Assembly: GCA_031253835.1 (NCBI GenBank)
Contig: JAIRVP010000035.1
Coordinates: 62,001 to 126,000 of the forward strand
Reading direction: 5' to 3'
Length of the DNA stretch: 64,000 nucleotides
Source of the DNA: Burkholderia sp.
Lineage (GTDB): Bacteria; Pseudomonadota; Gammaproteobacteria; Burkholderiales; Burkholderiaceae
The translations under genes were made by a program, and so were the position numbers. Shown here in pieces: positions 43,471-52,755 of this stretch. How positions within the stretch are numbered: the stretch's first letter is position 1; every line of letters begins with the position of its first letter. Below the pieces are notes generated by a model that had not been told where the DNA came from, searched no databases, and worked only from the letters and a program-made list of their open reading frames with translations.

Positions 43471-44608
43471 AGCGTTGGCGGCGCGCGTGTCCGGCGTGCG
43501 CCGTGCGGGGACGAGCGGTGCGCGCGTGATGCGCGCGTACCGCGACGCGCGGCGCTGGAGCGTGCGTACCGTCACGGGCGTGGCGCTGGCCGGCGCGTGC
43601 GTGGCGGCCAGCCTCGTGGTTCCCGTCGAATCCGCGCGCGCCGAAGGGCGCGCGCCGGCCACTTCACCGATCCATCCGTCGCAAGTCCCGCCGCCCGGCA
43701 TGAGCCTGCCGGGCTTCCACGCCCCGTCCGTATCGGACGGCACGGTGTCGCGCGGCACCGTGCGCGTGCAGCCCGCGCGCATGCCGTTCTACGTCGCGAC
43801 CAAGGGCAACGTCACGCTGTACGTGCTCGGCACGCTGCACACGGGCGACCCGTCCGATTACCCGAGCGCGCAGCCGTTCCGGCCGCGCATCCTGGCGGCG
43901 CTCGCCGCGTCGCCGACGCTCGCGCTCGAGCTGTCGCCCGACGACCTGCTCGAATCGCAGGACGATGTCTCGAAGTACGGCGTGTGCCGCTACCCGTGCC
44001 TGCAGCGCCTGCTGCCCGAGCCGCTGTGGCAGCGGCTCGCGGCGCGCCTGCGCGGCAACCCGGCCGCGCTCGTCGAGATCCGCAAGATGCGGCCGTGGCT
44101 CGCGGCGCTCGTCGTCGAGACCTACGATTCGCTGTCGGCCGGCCTGCAGACCGAGTACGGCACCGAGGCGCAGCTGCAGAACGTATTCCTGAAGAAGAAG
44201 GGCGGCCGCGTGATCGGGCTCGAGACGCTCGCCGAACAGATGCGCGCGTTCACCGGGCTGACGCTGGCCGAGCAGCGCGAGATGCTCGCGCAGGACATGG
44301 TGCAGACGCCCGCGCAGAACGCCGACGACATCAAGGCGCTGCACCGGCTGTGGCGAATTGGCGACGCCGATGCGATCTCCGCGTGGGCTGTCGCGAAGAG
44401 CGAGCGGCTCGCGCGCTCGAAGGCGCTGTCGGCGTCGATCGACAACAAGATCGTGTACGAGCGCAACCGGCGCTTCGTTGCACGAATGACCGCAATCGCC
44501 GCGCCGAACCGGCCGCTGTTCGTCGCGATCGGCGCGCTGCATCTGGGCGGCCCGCGCGGCGTGCTCGAATTGTTGCGTCAACAAGGTTACAGCGTCGACG
44601 CGAACTGA
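43463..44608 (+). CDS. TraB/GumN family protein
   Basis: A 381-residue protein of the TraB/GumN (ChaN-like) family, whose relatives include Tiki-type metalloproteases. The family motif TLYVLGTLHTGDP begins near residue 117, and a second GALHLGGPRGVLELL lies at the C-terminus. The N-terminus (WSVRTVTGVALAGACVAASLVV) is a probable signal or membrane anchor. GAGGTAGGGGAGG is a very strong ribosome binding site within dppF. A shorter start at 43529 is possible. Peptidase function is inferred from the family only; the link with peptide uptake is suggestive. Confidence 0.82.
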
Positions 44609-44739
44609 TCGTCGTCGTCGCGTCCGAACCGATCCTCCCCTGTTTGATCGACGTCGCCCGCGCAACGTCAAACGCCTGTATGGGCACGCGATTCGATAAG
44701 GAAAACCCTCGATTCGTCGGAAAATAGCGTTTCAAACGA

Positions 44740-44769
44740 TTGACATCCCGTTCCGCCAATATCTATTCT
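44740..44769 (+). promoter_or_regulatory. Sigma-70-like promoter in the TraB-pxpA gap
   Basis: TTGACA (44740-44745, perfect) and TATTCT (44764-44769, four of six) with an 18-base spacer, facing right. No gene starts within the next 350 bases on this strand. Confidence 0.55.
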
Positions 44770-44850
44770 TCGATCCACAAGTTGAAAAAATGAAAAGAAT
44801 AGAAAAAGTTCTACGGGGTAGCAGAAAATAAAGCGCGGGGTTAGCGCGTT

Positions 44851-44877
44851 GCCGGCACGTGGTGCATACGTGCCGGC
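44851..44877. other. Perfect 10-bp hairpin
   Basis: GCCGGCACGT and ACGTGCCGGC flank a 7-base loop (GGTGCAT). No T run follows. It could be part of an RNA structure or a protein-binding palindrome. Confidence 0.6.
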
Positions 44878-45101
44878 CGCGGAAAGTGTCTGTGTGTACG
44901 GCGGGGCCAATCATCGTCGGACAACAAGAATGCATGCAGACCGACTTGCAGATAAGCAACGTTCCGTCGTCTGACCGGGGAATGCAGTGATCGGGCGGCG
45001 GCGGACGTTTTTTAATCCGGAAGATTTTTCCGGTCACCGTCGAAAGACGGTTTCGGGGGGTGAATCGACAGACGGCGAAGCCGCAGCGATTGCGCCAACG
45101 G

Positions 45102-45127
45102 AAAAGCGCCACGAGGGCGCTTTTTTC
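45102..45127. terminator. Bidirectional terminator after pxpA
   Basis: AAAAGCGCC (45102-45110) pairs with GGCGCTTTT (45116-45124), with a five-base loop and T-rich tail on the plus strand (TTTTTTCTTTT) and TTTT on the minus strand. It lies 50 bases past the pxpA stop and can also end rightward transcripts. Confidence 0.82.
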
Positions 45128-45176
45128 TTTTGTGCGGCCGATCCGTGCAACGCGCGTTGCACCGGGTGAATCCGCG

Positions 45177-45941
45177 TCACGCGCCTTCGTCGGCCTGCAG
45201 CGCGCCGGGCGCGACGACGTCGACGCCGGCGGCTTCCAGCGCCGCGCGGATACGCTTCGCGAACGCCAGCGCATGCGGGCCGTCGCCGTGCAGGCAGACG
45301 GTCTGCGCGTTGAGCGGCACCCATTCGCCGCTCAGTGCGCGCACCTGCCGGTTGCGCACCATGTCGAGCGTGCGCGCGAGCACCGCGTCTTCATCGTCGA
45401 TCAACGCGCCGGGCTGGTTGCGCGGCACGAGCGAGCCGTCCGCGCGGTAGCCGCGATCGGCGAACACTTCCTCCACGGCGGCGAGCCCCGCATGCCGCGC
45501 GGCCGCGACGAACACGCTGTTCGCGAGCCCGAACACCGCGAGCGACGGATCGAAATCGTGGATCGCGGACACCACCGCATCGGCGATCATCGGGTCGCGC
45601 GCGGCCTGGTTGTACAGCGCGCCGTGCGGCTTCACGTGCGCGATGCGTCCGCCTTCGGCCTGCGCGATCGCCGACAGCGCGCCGAGCTGGTACAGCACGC
45701 CCGCGTAGATGTCGCCGGCCGGCAGCTGCATTTCCTTGCGGCCGAAATTCTCCGGATCGTGAAAGCTCGGGTGCGCGCCGATCGACACGCCTTTCTGCAC
45801 GGCCCAGCGCACGCAGTCGCGCATCGCATTCGCGCCGCCTGCATGCCAGCCGCATGCGATGTTCGCCGACGTGACGAGGTCGAGCAGCGCCTCGTCAGAT
45901 CCGCATCCTTCGCCGAGATCGGCATTCAGATCGATTTCCAT
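45177..45941 (-). CDS. pxpA: 5-oxoprolinase subunit PxpA
   Basis: A 254-residue LamB/YcsF family protein. With PxpB and PxpC it hydrolyses 5-oxoproline to glutamate with ATP, clearing a toxic by-product of glutamine and peptide metabolism. The family start [12 protein letters not shown] and the KPHGALYN and GIGAHPSF-like ([11 protein letters not shown]) motifs are present. One residue set, ACGWHAGG, has Trp where many relatives have Phe. Last gene of pxpB-C-A, 56 bases after pxpC. Confidence 0.94.
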   Translation of the reverse strand: MEIDLNADLGEGCGSDEALLDLVTSANIACGWHAGGANAMRDCVRWAVQKGVSIGAHPSFHDPENFGRKEMQLPAGDIYAGVLYQLGALSAIAQAEGGRIAHVKPHGALYNQAARDPMIADAVVSAIHDFDPSLAVFGLANSVFVAAARHAGLAAVEEVFADRGYRADGSLVPRNQPGALIDDEDAVLARTLDMVRNRQVRALSGEWVPLNAQTVCLHGDGPHALAFAKRIRAALEAAGVDVVAPGALQADEGA

Positions 45942-45997
45942 GTTGTTCCTCGTCCACTGATGGCGTGGCGCGTCTTTCGTTACTGCTTCCGCCATTG

Positions 45998-47065
45998 TCA
46001 CGCTGCGCGCGATTGGGCGCGGCGGCGCGCTTCTTCTCGCATGTCGATCGCTACGTCGATCTGCCGCAGATAGGCACGTTCTGCGGAGAGGGCGGCGCGC
46101 GCGGCGTCGGGGGTCGTGCGCACGAAGCGGATCGGCAGGTTGAGCCGCGCCTGTGCGAGTTTCCACAGATCGGCGCGGATCACCGTGCCGATCTTCGGGT
46201 AGCCGCCGGTGGTCTGCGCGTCGTGCATCAGCACGATCGGCTGGCCGTTCGGCGGCACCTGGATCGTACCGGGCAGCACCGCGTGCGACAGCAGCTCGAC
46301 CGGCCGCTCGCGCACGAGCTCGGCGCCGGCGAGGCGATAGCCCATCCGGTTGCTGTTCGCGGTGACGAGCCATTCCTCGTCCCAGAACGCCTGCTGCGAA
46401 TCGGCCGCGAACGACGCGTAGTCGGGGCCCGGCAGCACGCGCACGGGCATCGCCCACGGCGCATGCGCAGGGCGGTGGCGGCGCGGCGGCTCGTCGACGC
46501 GCACGAACGCGCACCACGCGGGCGCCTTCACGCCGAATTCGGGCGCATCGGCCGCGAGGCAGCCCGCGCCGGCCGGCGGCACGCCGACCGGGAGCCGGTC
46601 GCCGTCGCGCAGCGTGCGGCCGCCGAGGCCGCCGAAGCGCGACGCGAGATCGGTACTGCGCGAGCCGAGCATCGGCAGCACGTCGATGCCGCCCGCGATG
46701 CACAGATAGCCGCGCATCCCGCGTTTCGCGGCCGGCAGCACGAGCGTCTGCCCGGCCTCGACCGGCAGGCTCCACCACGAATACACGCGCTGGCCGTCGA
46801 GCGTGGCGCCGAATTCGGTGCCGGTGATCGCGATGCGCGTCGCGCGCGTGAAGCGGAACGTGGCGGGGCCGATCGTGACTTCGACGGCCGCCGCGTCGGG
46901 GCGGTTGCCGACAAGCCGGTTGCCGACCTCGAGCGCGAGGCCGTCGAGCGCGCCGCCCTGCGCGACGCCGAGGTGGCGGGCGCCGCGGCGCCCGAGATCC
47001 TGCACGGTCGACAGCGGGCCGGCGCGCAACACCTCGATGGTGCCCGGTGCGTTGCTCTGGGTCAT
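45998..47065 (-). CDS. pxpC: 5-oxoprolinase subunit PxpC (carboxyltransferase-like)
   Basis: A 355-residue protein of the urea amidolyase-related / biotin-dependent carboxyltransferase-like family (KipA). Landmarks include [44 protein letters not shown] and [14 protein letters not shown]. Its ATG overlaps the pxpB stop by 4 bases. The complex forms with PxpB. Confidence 0.94.
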   Translation of the reverse strand: MTQSNAPGTIEVLRAGPLSTVQDLGRRGARHLGVAQGGALDGLALEVGNRLVGNRPDAAAVEVTIGPATFRFTRATRIAITGTEFGATLDGQRVYSWWSLPVEAGQTLVLPAAKRGMRGYLCIAGGIDVLPMLGSRSTDLASRFGGLGGRTLRDGDRLPVGVPPAGAGCLAADAPEFGVKAPAWCAFVRVDEPPRRHRPAHAPWAMPVRVLPGPDYASFAADSQQAFWDEEWLVTANSNRMGYRLAGAELVRERPVELLSHAVLPGTIQVPPNGQPIVLMHDAQTTGGYPKIGTVIRADLWKLAQARLNLPIRFVRTTPDAARAALSAERAYLRQIDVAIDMREEARRRAQSRAA

Positions 47066-47718
47066 GACGCGTCGACTCCCGCAATGGTGAAGCGCACGCG
47101 ATCGCCGGGCAGCAGCAGCGTCGGCTGCGGCCGCGCCGGGTCGAACAGCACCTGCGACGTGCGGCCGATCAGCTGCCAGCCGCCGGGCGACGTGGCCGGG
47201 TAGATGCCCGTCTGCGCGCCGCCGATGCCGACCGAGCCGGCCGGCACCTCGAGGCGCGGCGCCGCGCGGCGCGGCGTGTGCAGCGACGCGTCGAGGCCGC
47301 CGAGATACGCGAAGCCCGGCTGGAAGCCGACGAAGAACACGACGTATTCGCCGGCCGCGTGGCGGGCGACGACCTCGTCGGCCGGCAGGCCCGTGTGTGC
47401 GGCGACGGCCGCCAGGTCGGGGCCGGCGGCACCGCCGTACTCGACCGGAATCTCGACCTCGCGGCCGTCCGCGTGTTCGACGTCGGCCGTCTCCCACGCA
47501 TCGCGCAGCGCGGGCGTGAGCGACTCGGCCGTCGCGGCGAGCGCGTCGAACACGATGGTCAGGTTGTTCATGCCGGGCACGACGTCGATCACGTCGGGCC
47601 ACGTGCGCGCGGCCTCGGCAACGGCCCAGACGCGGCGCTGGCAATCGAGCGTGGCGGGCGGCGGCACCTCGCAGACGAGGGCGGCATCGCCGAGCGGATA
47701 AATGCGGGGTTGCGTCAT
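47062..47718 (-). CDS. pxpB: 5-oxoprolinase subunit PxpB
   Basis: A 218-residue KipI-type subunit. The conserved [11 protein letters not shown], the [16 protein letters not shown] and the [16 protein letters not shown] segments mark the cyclophilin-like fold of this family. First gene of the operon, divergent from the winged-helix regulator, with a 148-base gap that carries three ATAAG repeats. Confidence 0.94.
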   Translation of the reverse strand: MTQPRIYPLGDAALVCEVPPPATLDCQRRVWAVAEAARTWPDVIDVVPGMNNLTIVFDALAATAESLTPALRDAWETADVEHADGREVEIPVEYGGAAGPDLAAVAAHTGLPADEVVARHAAGEYVVFFVGFQPGFAYLGGLDASLHTPRRAAPRLEVPAGSVGIGGAQTGIYPATSPGGWQLIGRTSQVLFDPARPQPTLLLPGDRVRFTIAGVDAS

Positions 47719-47761
47719 CGGACTGGCACGGTTCGGGCGGCAATGTTAGCGCACATTGTCA

Positions 47762-47788
47762 ATAAGATATCGATAAGTTACCAATAAG
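47762..47788. promoter_or_regulatory. Triple ATAAG repeat with 11-bp period (candidate operator)
   Basis: ATAAG occurs at 47762-47766, 47773-47777 and 47784-47788, exactly 11 bases apart, all on one face of the helix. A TATCGATA palindrome (47768-47775) sits across the first gap. It lies between the divergent pxpB and regulator starts, where a regulator would be expected to bind. Confidence 0.5.
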
Positions 47789-47866
47789 CGTTTTCGCCTA
47801 GCCCGTATACCGAGGCTTCTGGCGTACACTCGGCACACCCTGACATCCCGCTTGCGCCGCCTTTCC

Positions 47867-48379
47867 ATGAAGCGTCCTCCGACCAAGATCGTGTCATCCG
47901 AACACCTCGTTTCCGATTCGAGCGCGGAGCTGTCGGAGCTCGAATACGGGCTCATCATGGCCGGCAACGCGTTCAACCGCTGGATGGTGCGCTGCATGTC
48001 GGCGGCCGGCGCGAAGGACATGACGGCGGTCGAGGTATCGCTGCTGCATCACGTCAGCCATCGCGAACGCAAGAAGAAGCTCGCCGACATCTGCTTCGTG
48101 CTCAATATCGAGGATACGCACGTCGCGACCTATGCGCTGAAAAAACTGATCGCCCGCGGCTATGTGAAGAGCGAGAAGAGCGGCAAGGAAGCGTTCTTCT
48201 TCGCGACCGACGCGGGCCGCGACCTGTGCCTGAAATATCGCGAGGTGCGCGAGCACTGCCTGATCGAGACGCTGAAGGACAGCGGGCTCACCAACGAGCA
48301 GATCGGCGACGCGGCGCAGTTGCTGCGCCACGCATCGGGCCTCTACGACACGGCCGCGCGCGCGGCGGCGTCGCTGTAA
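47867..48379 (+). CDS. Winged-helix DNA-binding protein (MarR-like), divergent from pxp
   Basis: A 170-residue helical protein with a winged-helix core around residues 45-115. The segment DMTAVEVSLLHHVSHRERKKKLADIC is helical, and IEDTHVATYALKKLIARGYVKSEKSG forms the recognition helix and wing. The N-terminal 20 residues are disordered. The ATG at 47867 was preferred to the TTG at 47852. Divergence from pxpBCA suggests it controls 5-oxoproline use; this is context inference. The inducer is unknown. Confidence 0.82.
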   Translation: MKRPPTKIVSSEHLVSDSSAELSELEYGLIMAGNAFNRWMVRCMSAAGAKDMTAVEVSLLHHVSHRERKKKLADICFVLNIEDTHVATYALKKLIARGYVKSEKSGKEAFFFATDAGRDLCLKYREVREHCLIETLKDSGLTNEQIGDAAQLLRHASGLYDTAARAAASL

Positions 48380-48453
48380 ACGATTGCGGGAATTGTTGCG
48401 CGCGGGCCTGCGCTGACGGGCGTGCGACGACGACCGCGGCGCCGCGCGCCGGG

Positions 48454-49062
48454 TCATCCGGCGGACGGGTAGAGCGCGCCGTCGGTCACGATCCAGCGCA
48501 GCGCGAGGTCGTGTGCCTCGGCCGGCAGCGCATCGACGCGGCACGCTTCATACGCGATGCCGACCGTCACGGGCAGCACGTCGCCCGGCCAGGCGGCGAG
48601 CGTGCGGTCGTAGTAGCCGCCGCCGTAGCCGAGCCGGTAGCGCTGCGGATCGAATCCCACACAGGGAATCAGCAACAGGTCGGGCACGACGACGATTCCC
48701 GACGCCGGTTCCGGAATCCGGTGATGTCCATCGCGCATCGGCGTGTGCGCATCCCACGCATGGAACGCGAGCGGCGTGTGGCGCTCGCCGATCACCGGCA
48801 ACGCGGCGCGCCGGCCGGCGCCTGCCGCACACCACGCGAGCACCGCATTGCGCGCATCGAATTCACCGGGCAGCGGCCAGTAGAACCCGACCGTGCGCGG
48901 CGCCAGACGGTCGAGCAGCGTGCGCAGCCGCGCGTCGAGCGCGGCGTTCGCGGCGGGCTGCGACGCGGCGTCGCGACGCGCGCCGGACAGCGTTTTGCGC
49001 AGCGCAACCTTCGGGTTCGGCACAGGGTTGCGTGCTATGCTTTCGCTCACTTCGTGCTCCAT
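48454..49062 (-). CDS. fau: 5-formyltetrahydrofolate cyclo-ligase
   Basis: A 202-residue enzyme that converts 5-formyltetrahydrofolate to 5,10-methenyltetrahydrofolate using ATP. The N-terminal RKTLSGARRDAA and the ATP-loop LGYGGGYYDRTLA are diagnostic, and PDLLLIPCVGFD precedes the loop. The start at 49062 lies only 8 bases from the divergent slt start, so its promoter must overlap slt codons. A later start is possible. In E. coli the same gene (ygfA) is cotranscribed with 6S RNA; I saw no such RNA here. Confidence 0.92.
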   Translation of the reverse strand: MEHEVSESIARNPVPNPKVALRKTLSGARRDAASQPAANAALDARLRTLLDRLAPRTVGFYWPLPGEFDARNAVLAWCAAGAGRRAALPVIGERHTPLAFHAWDAHTPMRDGHHRIPEPASGIVVVPDLLLIPCVGFDPQRYRLGYGGGYYDRTLAAWPGDVLPVTVGIAYEACRVDALPAEAHDLALRWIVTDGALYPSAG

Positions 49063-49070
49063 TCAAAACG

Positions 49071-51023
49071 ATGTCGAACAGCCTTTTCCGAGTATATCGC
49101 GCGGTCGCGCTGACGCTTTCCGCCGCCGCGCTCGTCGCGGGTACGGCCGCGTGTGCCGCACCGGGCGACGACACGGTCGCCGGGGATGACCAGATCTTCG
49201 TGCAGCTTCGCGAAGCCGCACGCCGCAACGACGCCGCGAAAGCCGCGCAGCTTGCGTCGATGATCCCGAATTATCCGGTCCCGTCCTACGTCGAGTATTT
49301 CCAGATCAAGCCGCAGTTGTTCGATTCGACGGGCCGCGCGCGCGTCGATGCGCCGGACGCACCGGTGCAGTCGTTCCTGCAGCGCTACGACGGCCAGGCG
49401 ATCGCTGATCGCCTGCGCAACGACTACCTGCTCGTGCTCGGCGCGCGCCACGACTGGCGCAACTTCGACGACCAGTACAAGCGCTTCGTGCTCGACGACG
49501 ACACGCAGGTCAAGTGCTATGCGCTCGAATCGCGCGCGGCGCGCGGCGAGAACGTCGCCGATGCGGCACGTGCGCTGCTCGTCGAGCCGAAGAACTACGG
49601 CGACGCATGCGTCGACCTGATTACCGCGCTGACCGTCAACCAGCAGTTCACGAGCGACGACGTGTGGCAGCAGGCGCGCCTCGCGTACGAGCAGAACTAC
49701 ACGACGCTCGGCGGCAAGATCGTCGACGCGCTCGGCCCGCGCCCGGTCGGCTTCGACCAGGCGACGAGCGCGCCGCCGCTGTACCTCGCGCGCGGCGTCG
49801 GCGCCGATGCGACGTCGCACCAGCTCGCGCTGATCGCGCTCGGCCGCATGGCGCGTAATGATCCGGATGCCGCCGCCGGCATGCTGACGACGGTCGCGCC
49901 GTCGCTGACCAAGCCGGAACAGGCGATCGCGTGGGGCGCGATCGGCTACCAGGGCGCGATCAAGCGCTCGCCGCTCGCGTCGGTCTGGTACGCGAAATCC
50001 ACGAATGCGCCGCTGTCGAACCCGGGCTACGAATGGCGCACGCGCGCCGCGCTGCTCGCCGGCAACTGGCCGATGGTGCGCTGGTCGATCGAGCAGATGC
50101 CGCCGTCGCTGCGCGACGATCCGGCGTGGATCTACTGGCATGCGCGCGCGCTCAAGCAGAGCGGCGACACGCTGCAGGCGAACCAGGAATTCGAGCAGGT
50201 CGCGGGCCAGTTCAACTTCTACGGGCAGCTCGCCGGTGAAGAGCTCGGCCAGCGCACGTCGATCCCGCCGCGCACGAAGGTGAGCGACGCCGAGATCGAC
50301 GCGATGGGCAAGATTCCGGGCTTCGCGCTCGCGCAACGCTTCTACGGGCTGAACCTGCGCCTCGAAGGCAACCGCGAATGGAACTGGCCGCTGCGCGGGA
50401 TGACCGATCGCCAGCTGCTCGCGGCCGCCGAATACGGCAAGCGCGTCGAGCTGCTCGACCGCACGGTCAACACGGCCGACCGCACGAAGGCCGAGCACGA
50501 CTTCACGCTGCGCTACCCGTCGCCGTACCGCAACATCGTCGAGCGCTATGCGCAATCGACGGGCCTCGACGTCGAATGGGCGTACGGGCTGATCCGCCAG
50601 GAATCGCGCTTCATCATCAGCGCGCGTTCGTCGGTGGGCGCGGGCGGCCTGATGCAGCTGATGCCGGCGACGGCCCAGATGGTCGCGAAGAAGCTCGGCA
50701 TGGGCACGATCACGCGCGCGCAGATGCACGACATCGATACCAACATCCAGCTCGGCACCTGGTATCTGGCGGACATCTTCAACAACTTCGACAGCTCGCC
50801 GGTGCTCGCCACCGCCGGCTACAACGCGGGCCCGGGCCGGCCGCGCCAGTGGCGCCAGGTGTTGACGCAGCCGGTCGAAGGCGCGATCTTCGCGGAGACG
50901 ATTCCGTTCAACGAGACGCGCGACTACGTGAAGAACGTACTGTCGAATACCGTCTACTACGCGGCGCTCTTCGAGGGCAAACCGCAGTCGTTGAAGAAAC
51001 GTCTAGGCATGATCTCGCCCTGA
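49071..51023 (+). CDS. slt: Soluble lytic murein transglycosylase
   Basis: A 650-residue peptidoglycan-cleaving enzyme that releases 1,6-anhydromuropeptides. The N-terminal hydrophobic run ends in GTAACAAPGD. Positions around the Cys suggest a normal Sec signal or lipoprotein (TAAC). The long alpha-superhelical U domain (about 40-470) precedes the SLT catalytic domain: RQESRFIISARSSVGAGGLMQLMP holds the catalytic Glu (ESRF), and GTWYLADI and ATAGYNAGPGR are family motifs. It ends 13 bases before a strong terminator hairpin. Confidence 0.92.
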   Translation: MSNSLFRVYRAVALTLSAAALVAGTAACAAPGDDTVAGDDQIFVQLREAARRNDAAKAAQLASMIPNYPVPSYVEYFQIKPQLFDSTGRARVDAPDAPVQSFLQRYDGQAIADRLRNDYLLVLGARHDWRNFDDQYKRFVLDDDTQVKCYALESRAARGENVADAARALLVEPKNYGDACVDLITALTVNQQFTSDDVWQQARLAYEQNYTTLGGKIVDALGPRPVGFDQATSAPPLYLARGVGADATSHQLALIALGRMARNDPDAAAGMLTTVAPSLTKPEQAIAWGAIGYQGAIKRSPLASVWYAKSTNAPLSNPGYEWRTRAALLAGNWPMVRWSIEQMPPSLRDDPAWIYWHARALKQSGDTLQANQEFEQVAGQFNFYGQLAGEELGQRTSIPPRTKVSDAEIDAMGKIPGFALAQRFYGLNLRLEGNREWNWPLRGMTDRQLLAAAEYGKRVELLDRTVNTADRTKAEHDFTLRYPSPYRNIVERYAQSTGLDVEWAYGLIRQESRFIISARSSVGAGGLMQLMPATAQMVAKKLGMGTITRAQMHDIDTNIQLGTWYLADIFNNFDSSPVLATAGYNAGPGRPRQWRQVLTQPVEGAIFAETIPFNETRDYVKNVLSNTVYYAALFEGKPQSLKKRLGMISP

Positions 51024-51035
51024 TACGCAATCTTC

Positions 51036-51068
51036 ACACTGCCGCGCGAGACGCGGCAGTGTTCTTTT
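51036..51068 (+). terminator. Terminator of slt
   Basis: CACTGCCGCG (51037-51046) pairs with CGCGGCAGTG (51052-51061) around a five-base loop, followed by TTCTTTT. It lies 13 bases past the stop. The next gene starts just 15 bases later. Confidence 0.9.
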
Positions 51069-51082
51069 GAGGTCCCGAACAT

Positions 51083-52042
51083 ATGGATCGCCAGACCGTC
51101 GCGCTGCTGGGCGGCACCGGCTTCATCGGCAGCCGGCTCGTCAATGCGCTGATCGACGCCGGCAAGCAGGTCCGGATCGGCACGCGCCGGCGCGACCACG
51201 CGCGCCACCTGCAGATGCTGCCGGTGGAGATCGTCGAGCTCGAAGGCCTCGACACGCGCACGCTCGCGCGCTTCGTCGCCGGCGCGCACGCGGCGATCAA
51301 CCTGGTCGGCGTGCTGCACGGCGGCCGCGGCACGCCGTACGGGCCCGGCTTCGAGCGCGCGCACGTCGCGCTGCCGGCCGCGCTCGCGAGCGCCTGCACC
51401 GAGGTCGGCGTGCGGCGCGTGCTGCACATGAGCGCGCTCGGCGCCGATTCGCGCGGGGCGAGCATGTACCAGCGCTCGAAGGGCGACGGCGAGGCGGCGC
51501 TGCATGCGATCGCGGCGACCGATTCGCTCGCGCTGACGATCTTCCGCCCGTCGGTCGTGTTCGGCCCCGGCGACGCATTCCTCAACACGTTCGCGAACCT
51601 GCAGCGCACGGTGCCGGTGCTGCCGCTCGCGATGCCCGATGCGCGCTTCCAGCCGGTGTTCGTCGGCGACGTCGTCCGCGCGTTCGTCAACACGCTCGAT
51701 CTCGCGGCCGCGCACGGCAAGACCTACGAACTCGGCGGCCCGACCGTCTACACGCTCGAGCAGCTGGTGCGCTATTGCGGCACGCTGGTCGGCCGGCAGG
51801 CACGCATCGTGCGGCTGCCCGACGCGCTCGCGCGGCTGCAGGCGAGCGTGTTCGAATGCCTGCCCGGCGAGCCCGTGCTCACGCGCGACAATCTCGCGAC
51901 GATGTCGGTGCCGAACGTGCTGTCGGGCCCGCTCGCGCCGGAACTGGGGATCGCGCCCGCAAGTCTCGAAAGCATCGCGCCCGCGTATCTCGGCGAAGCC
52001 ACGAAGCGCTCGCGGTTCGACTGGTTCCGCTCGCGCCGCTAG
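51083..52042 (+). CDS. Complex I NDUFA9-subunit family protein (NAD(P)-binding)
   Basis: A 319-residue atypical short-chain dehydrogenase with the Rossmann motif ALLGGTGFIGSRL at residues about 7-19. The segment ALGADSRGASMYQRSKGDGE (around 115-134) holds the Tyr-x3-Lys region (YQRSK). RPSVVFGPGDAFLN is also typical. The bacterial family is named after mitochondrial NDUFA9, but bacterial members are usually orphan and their role is not settled. GAGGT precedes the start. It may be cotranscribed with the GST, 65 bases on. Confidence 0.85.
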   Translation: MDRQTVALLGGTGFIGSRLVNALIDAGKQVRIGTRRRDHARHLQMLPVEIVELEGLDTRTLARFVAGAHAAINLVGVLHGGRGTPYGPGFERAHVALPAALASACTEVGVRRVLHMSALGADSRGASMYQRSKGDGEAALHAIAATDSLALTIFRPSVVFGPGDAFLNTFANLQRTVPVLPLAMPDARFQPVFVGDVVRAFVNTLDLAAAHGKTYELGGPTVYTLEQLVRYCGTLVGRQARIVRLPDALARLQASVFECLPGEPVLTRDNLATMSVPNVLSGPLAPELGIAPASLESIAPAYLGEATKRSRFDWFRSRR

Positions 52043-52107
52043 CGCTCGCGTGCGTTGCCGTCGTCCGGCCCTTTCCTTTCCCTTTTCGCGTTGTCCGGAA
52101 CCCCGTC

Positions 52108-52755
52108 ATGAAACTCGTCATTGGTGACAAGAATTACTCGTCGTGGTCGATGCGGCCATGGCTGCTGCTCGCGCATTTCGGCATCCCGTTCGACGAGATC
52201 GCGATCGAGCTGCGCCGCGACGACACGGCCGCGCGCATCCGCGAATACTCGCCGACCGGCAAGGTGCCGTGCCTGATCGACGATCACGGCGTCGCGATCT
52301 GGGATTCGCTCGCGATCGCCGAGACGCTCGCCGAGCGCTATCCGCAGTTCCCGATGTGGCCGGCCGATCCGCTCGAGCGTGCGCATGCGCGCTGCGTGTC
52401 GGCCGAGATGCATTCGGGCTTCGCGGCGCTGCGCACGCAGATGGGCATGAACGTGCGCGCGTCGATGCCGGGGCGCGGTGCGACGCCGGTCGCGCTCGCC
52501 GACGTCGCACGTATCGATGCGCTGTGGAGCGCGTGTCTCGAGGCGTCGGGCGGGCCGTTCCTGTTCGGCGAATTCGGGATTGCCGATGCGATGTACGCGC
52601 CCGTCGTGATGCGCTTCAACACGTACGCGCCGGGCCTGTCGCCGGACGCGGCCGGCTATGCGGCGCGCGTGACGGCGCTGCCGGCCGTGCAGCGCTGGAT
52701 CGACGCCGCACGCCGCGAAACGAACGTGATCGCCGACTACGAGCCGACGCCATGA
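52108..52755 (+). CDS. Glutathione S-transferase family protein
   Basis: A 215-residue GST-fold protein. The thioredoxin-like N-terminus has NYSSWSMRPWLLLAHFGIPF with the likely catalytic Ser, and the glutathione site with TGKVPCLIDD and the WDSLAIAETLAE helix. The C-terminal helical domain holds GPFLFGEFGIADAMYAPVV. It resembles the YfcF/ GstZ-like group. It overlaps cca by 4 bases. The substrate is unknown. Confidence 0.88.
   Translation: MKLVIGDKNYSSWSMRPWLLLAHFGIPFDEIAIELRRDDTAARIREYSPTGKVPCLIDDHGVAIWDSLAIAETLAERYPQFPMWPADPLERAHARCVSAEMHSGFAALRTQMGMNVRASMPGRGATPVALADVARIDALWSACLEASGGPFLFGEFGIADAMYAPVVMRFNTYAPGLSPDAAGYAARVTALPAVQRWIDAARRETNVIADYEPTP

Larger units (their letters stand above)
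44776..45127 (+). ncRNA. Candidate untranslated transcript between TraB gene and pxpA
   Basis: Inferred from a consensus-like promoter (44740-44769) and an intrinsic terminator with six T (45102-45127), with no coding frame of protein-like composition between. Inside it is GCCGGCACGT (44851-44860) paired with ACGTGCCGGC (44868-44877). No known RNA family is recognised. The exact ends are guesses. Confidence 0.3.
44609..45176. other. Gene-free region with promoter, hairpin and terminator signals
   Basis: No credible coding frame in 568 bases. In order it holds a sigma-70-like promoter (44740-44769), an AT-rich stretch, a 10-bp perfect hairpin (44851-44877) and a bidirectional terminator (45102-45127). 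This arrangement would fit an untranslated transcript of about 350 bases. Confidence 0.5.

Noticed and set aside
44987..45169. A 60-codon frame over the pxpA terminator
   Set aside because: It runs through the terminator stem, lacks a ribosome binding site and has no protein-like pattern.
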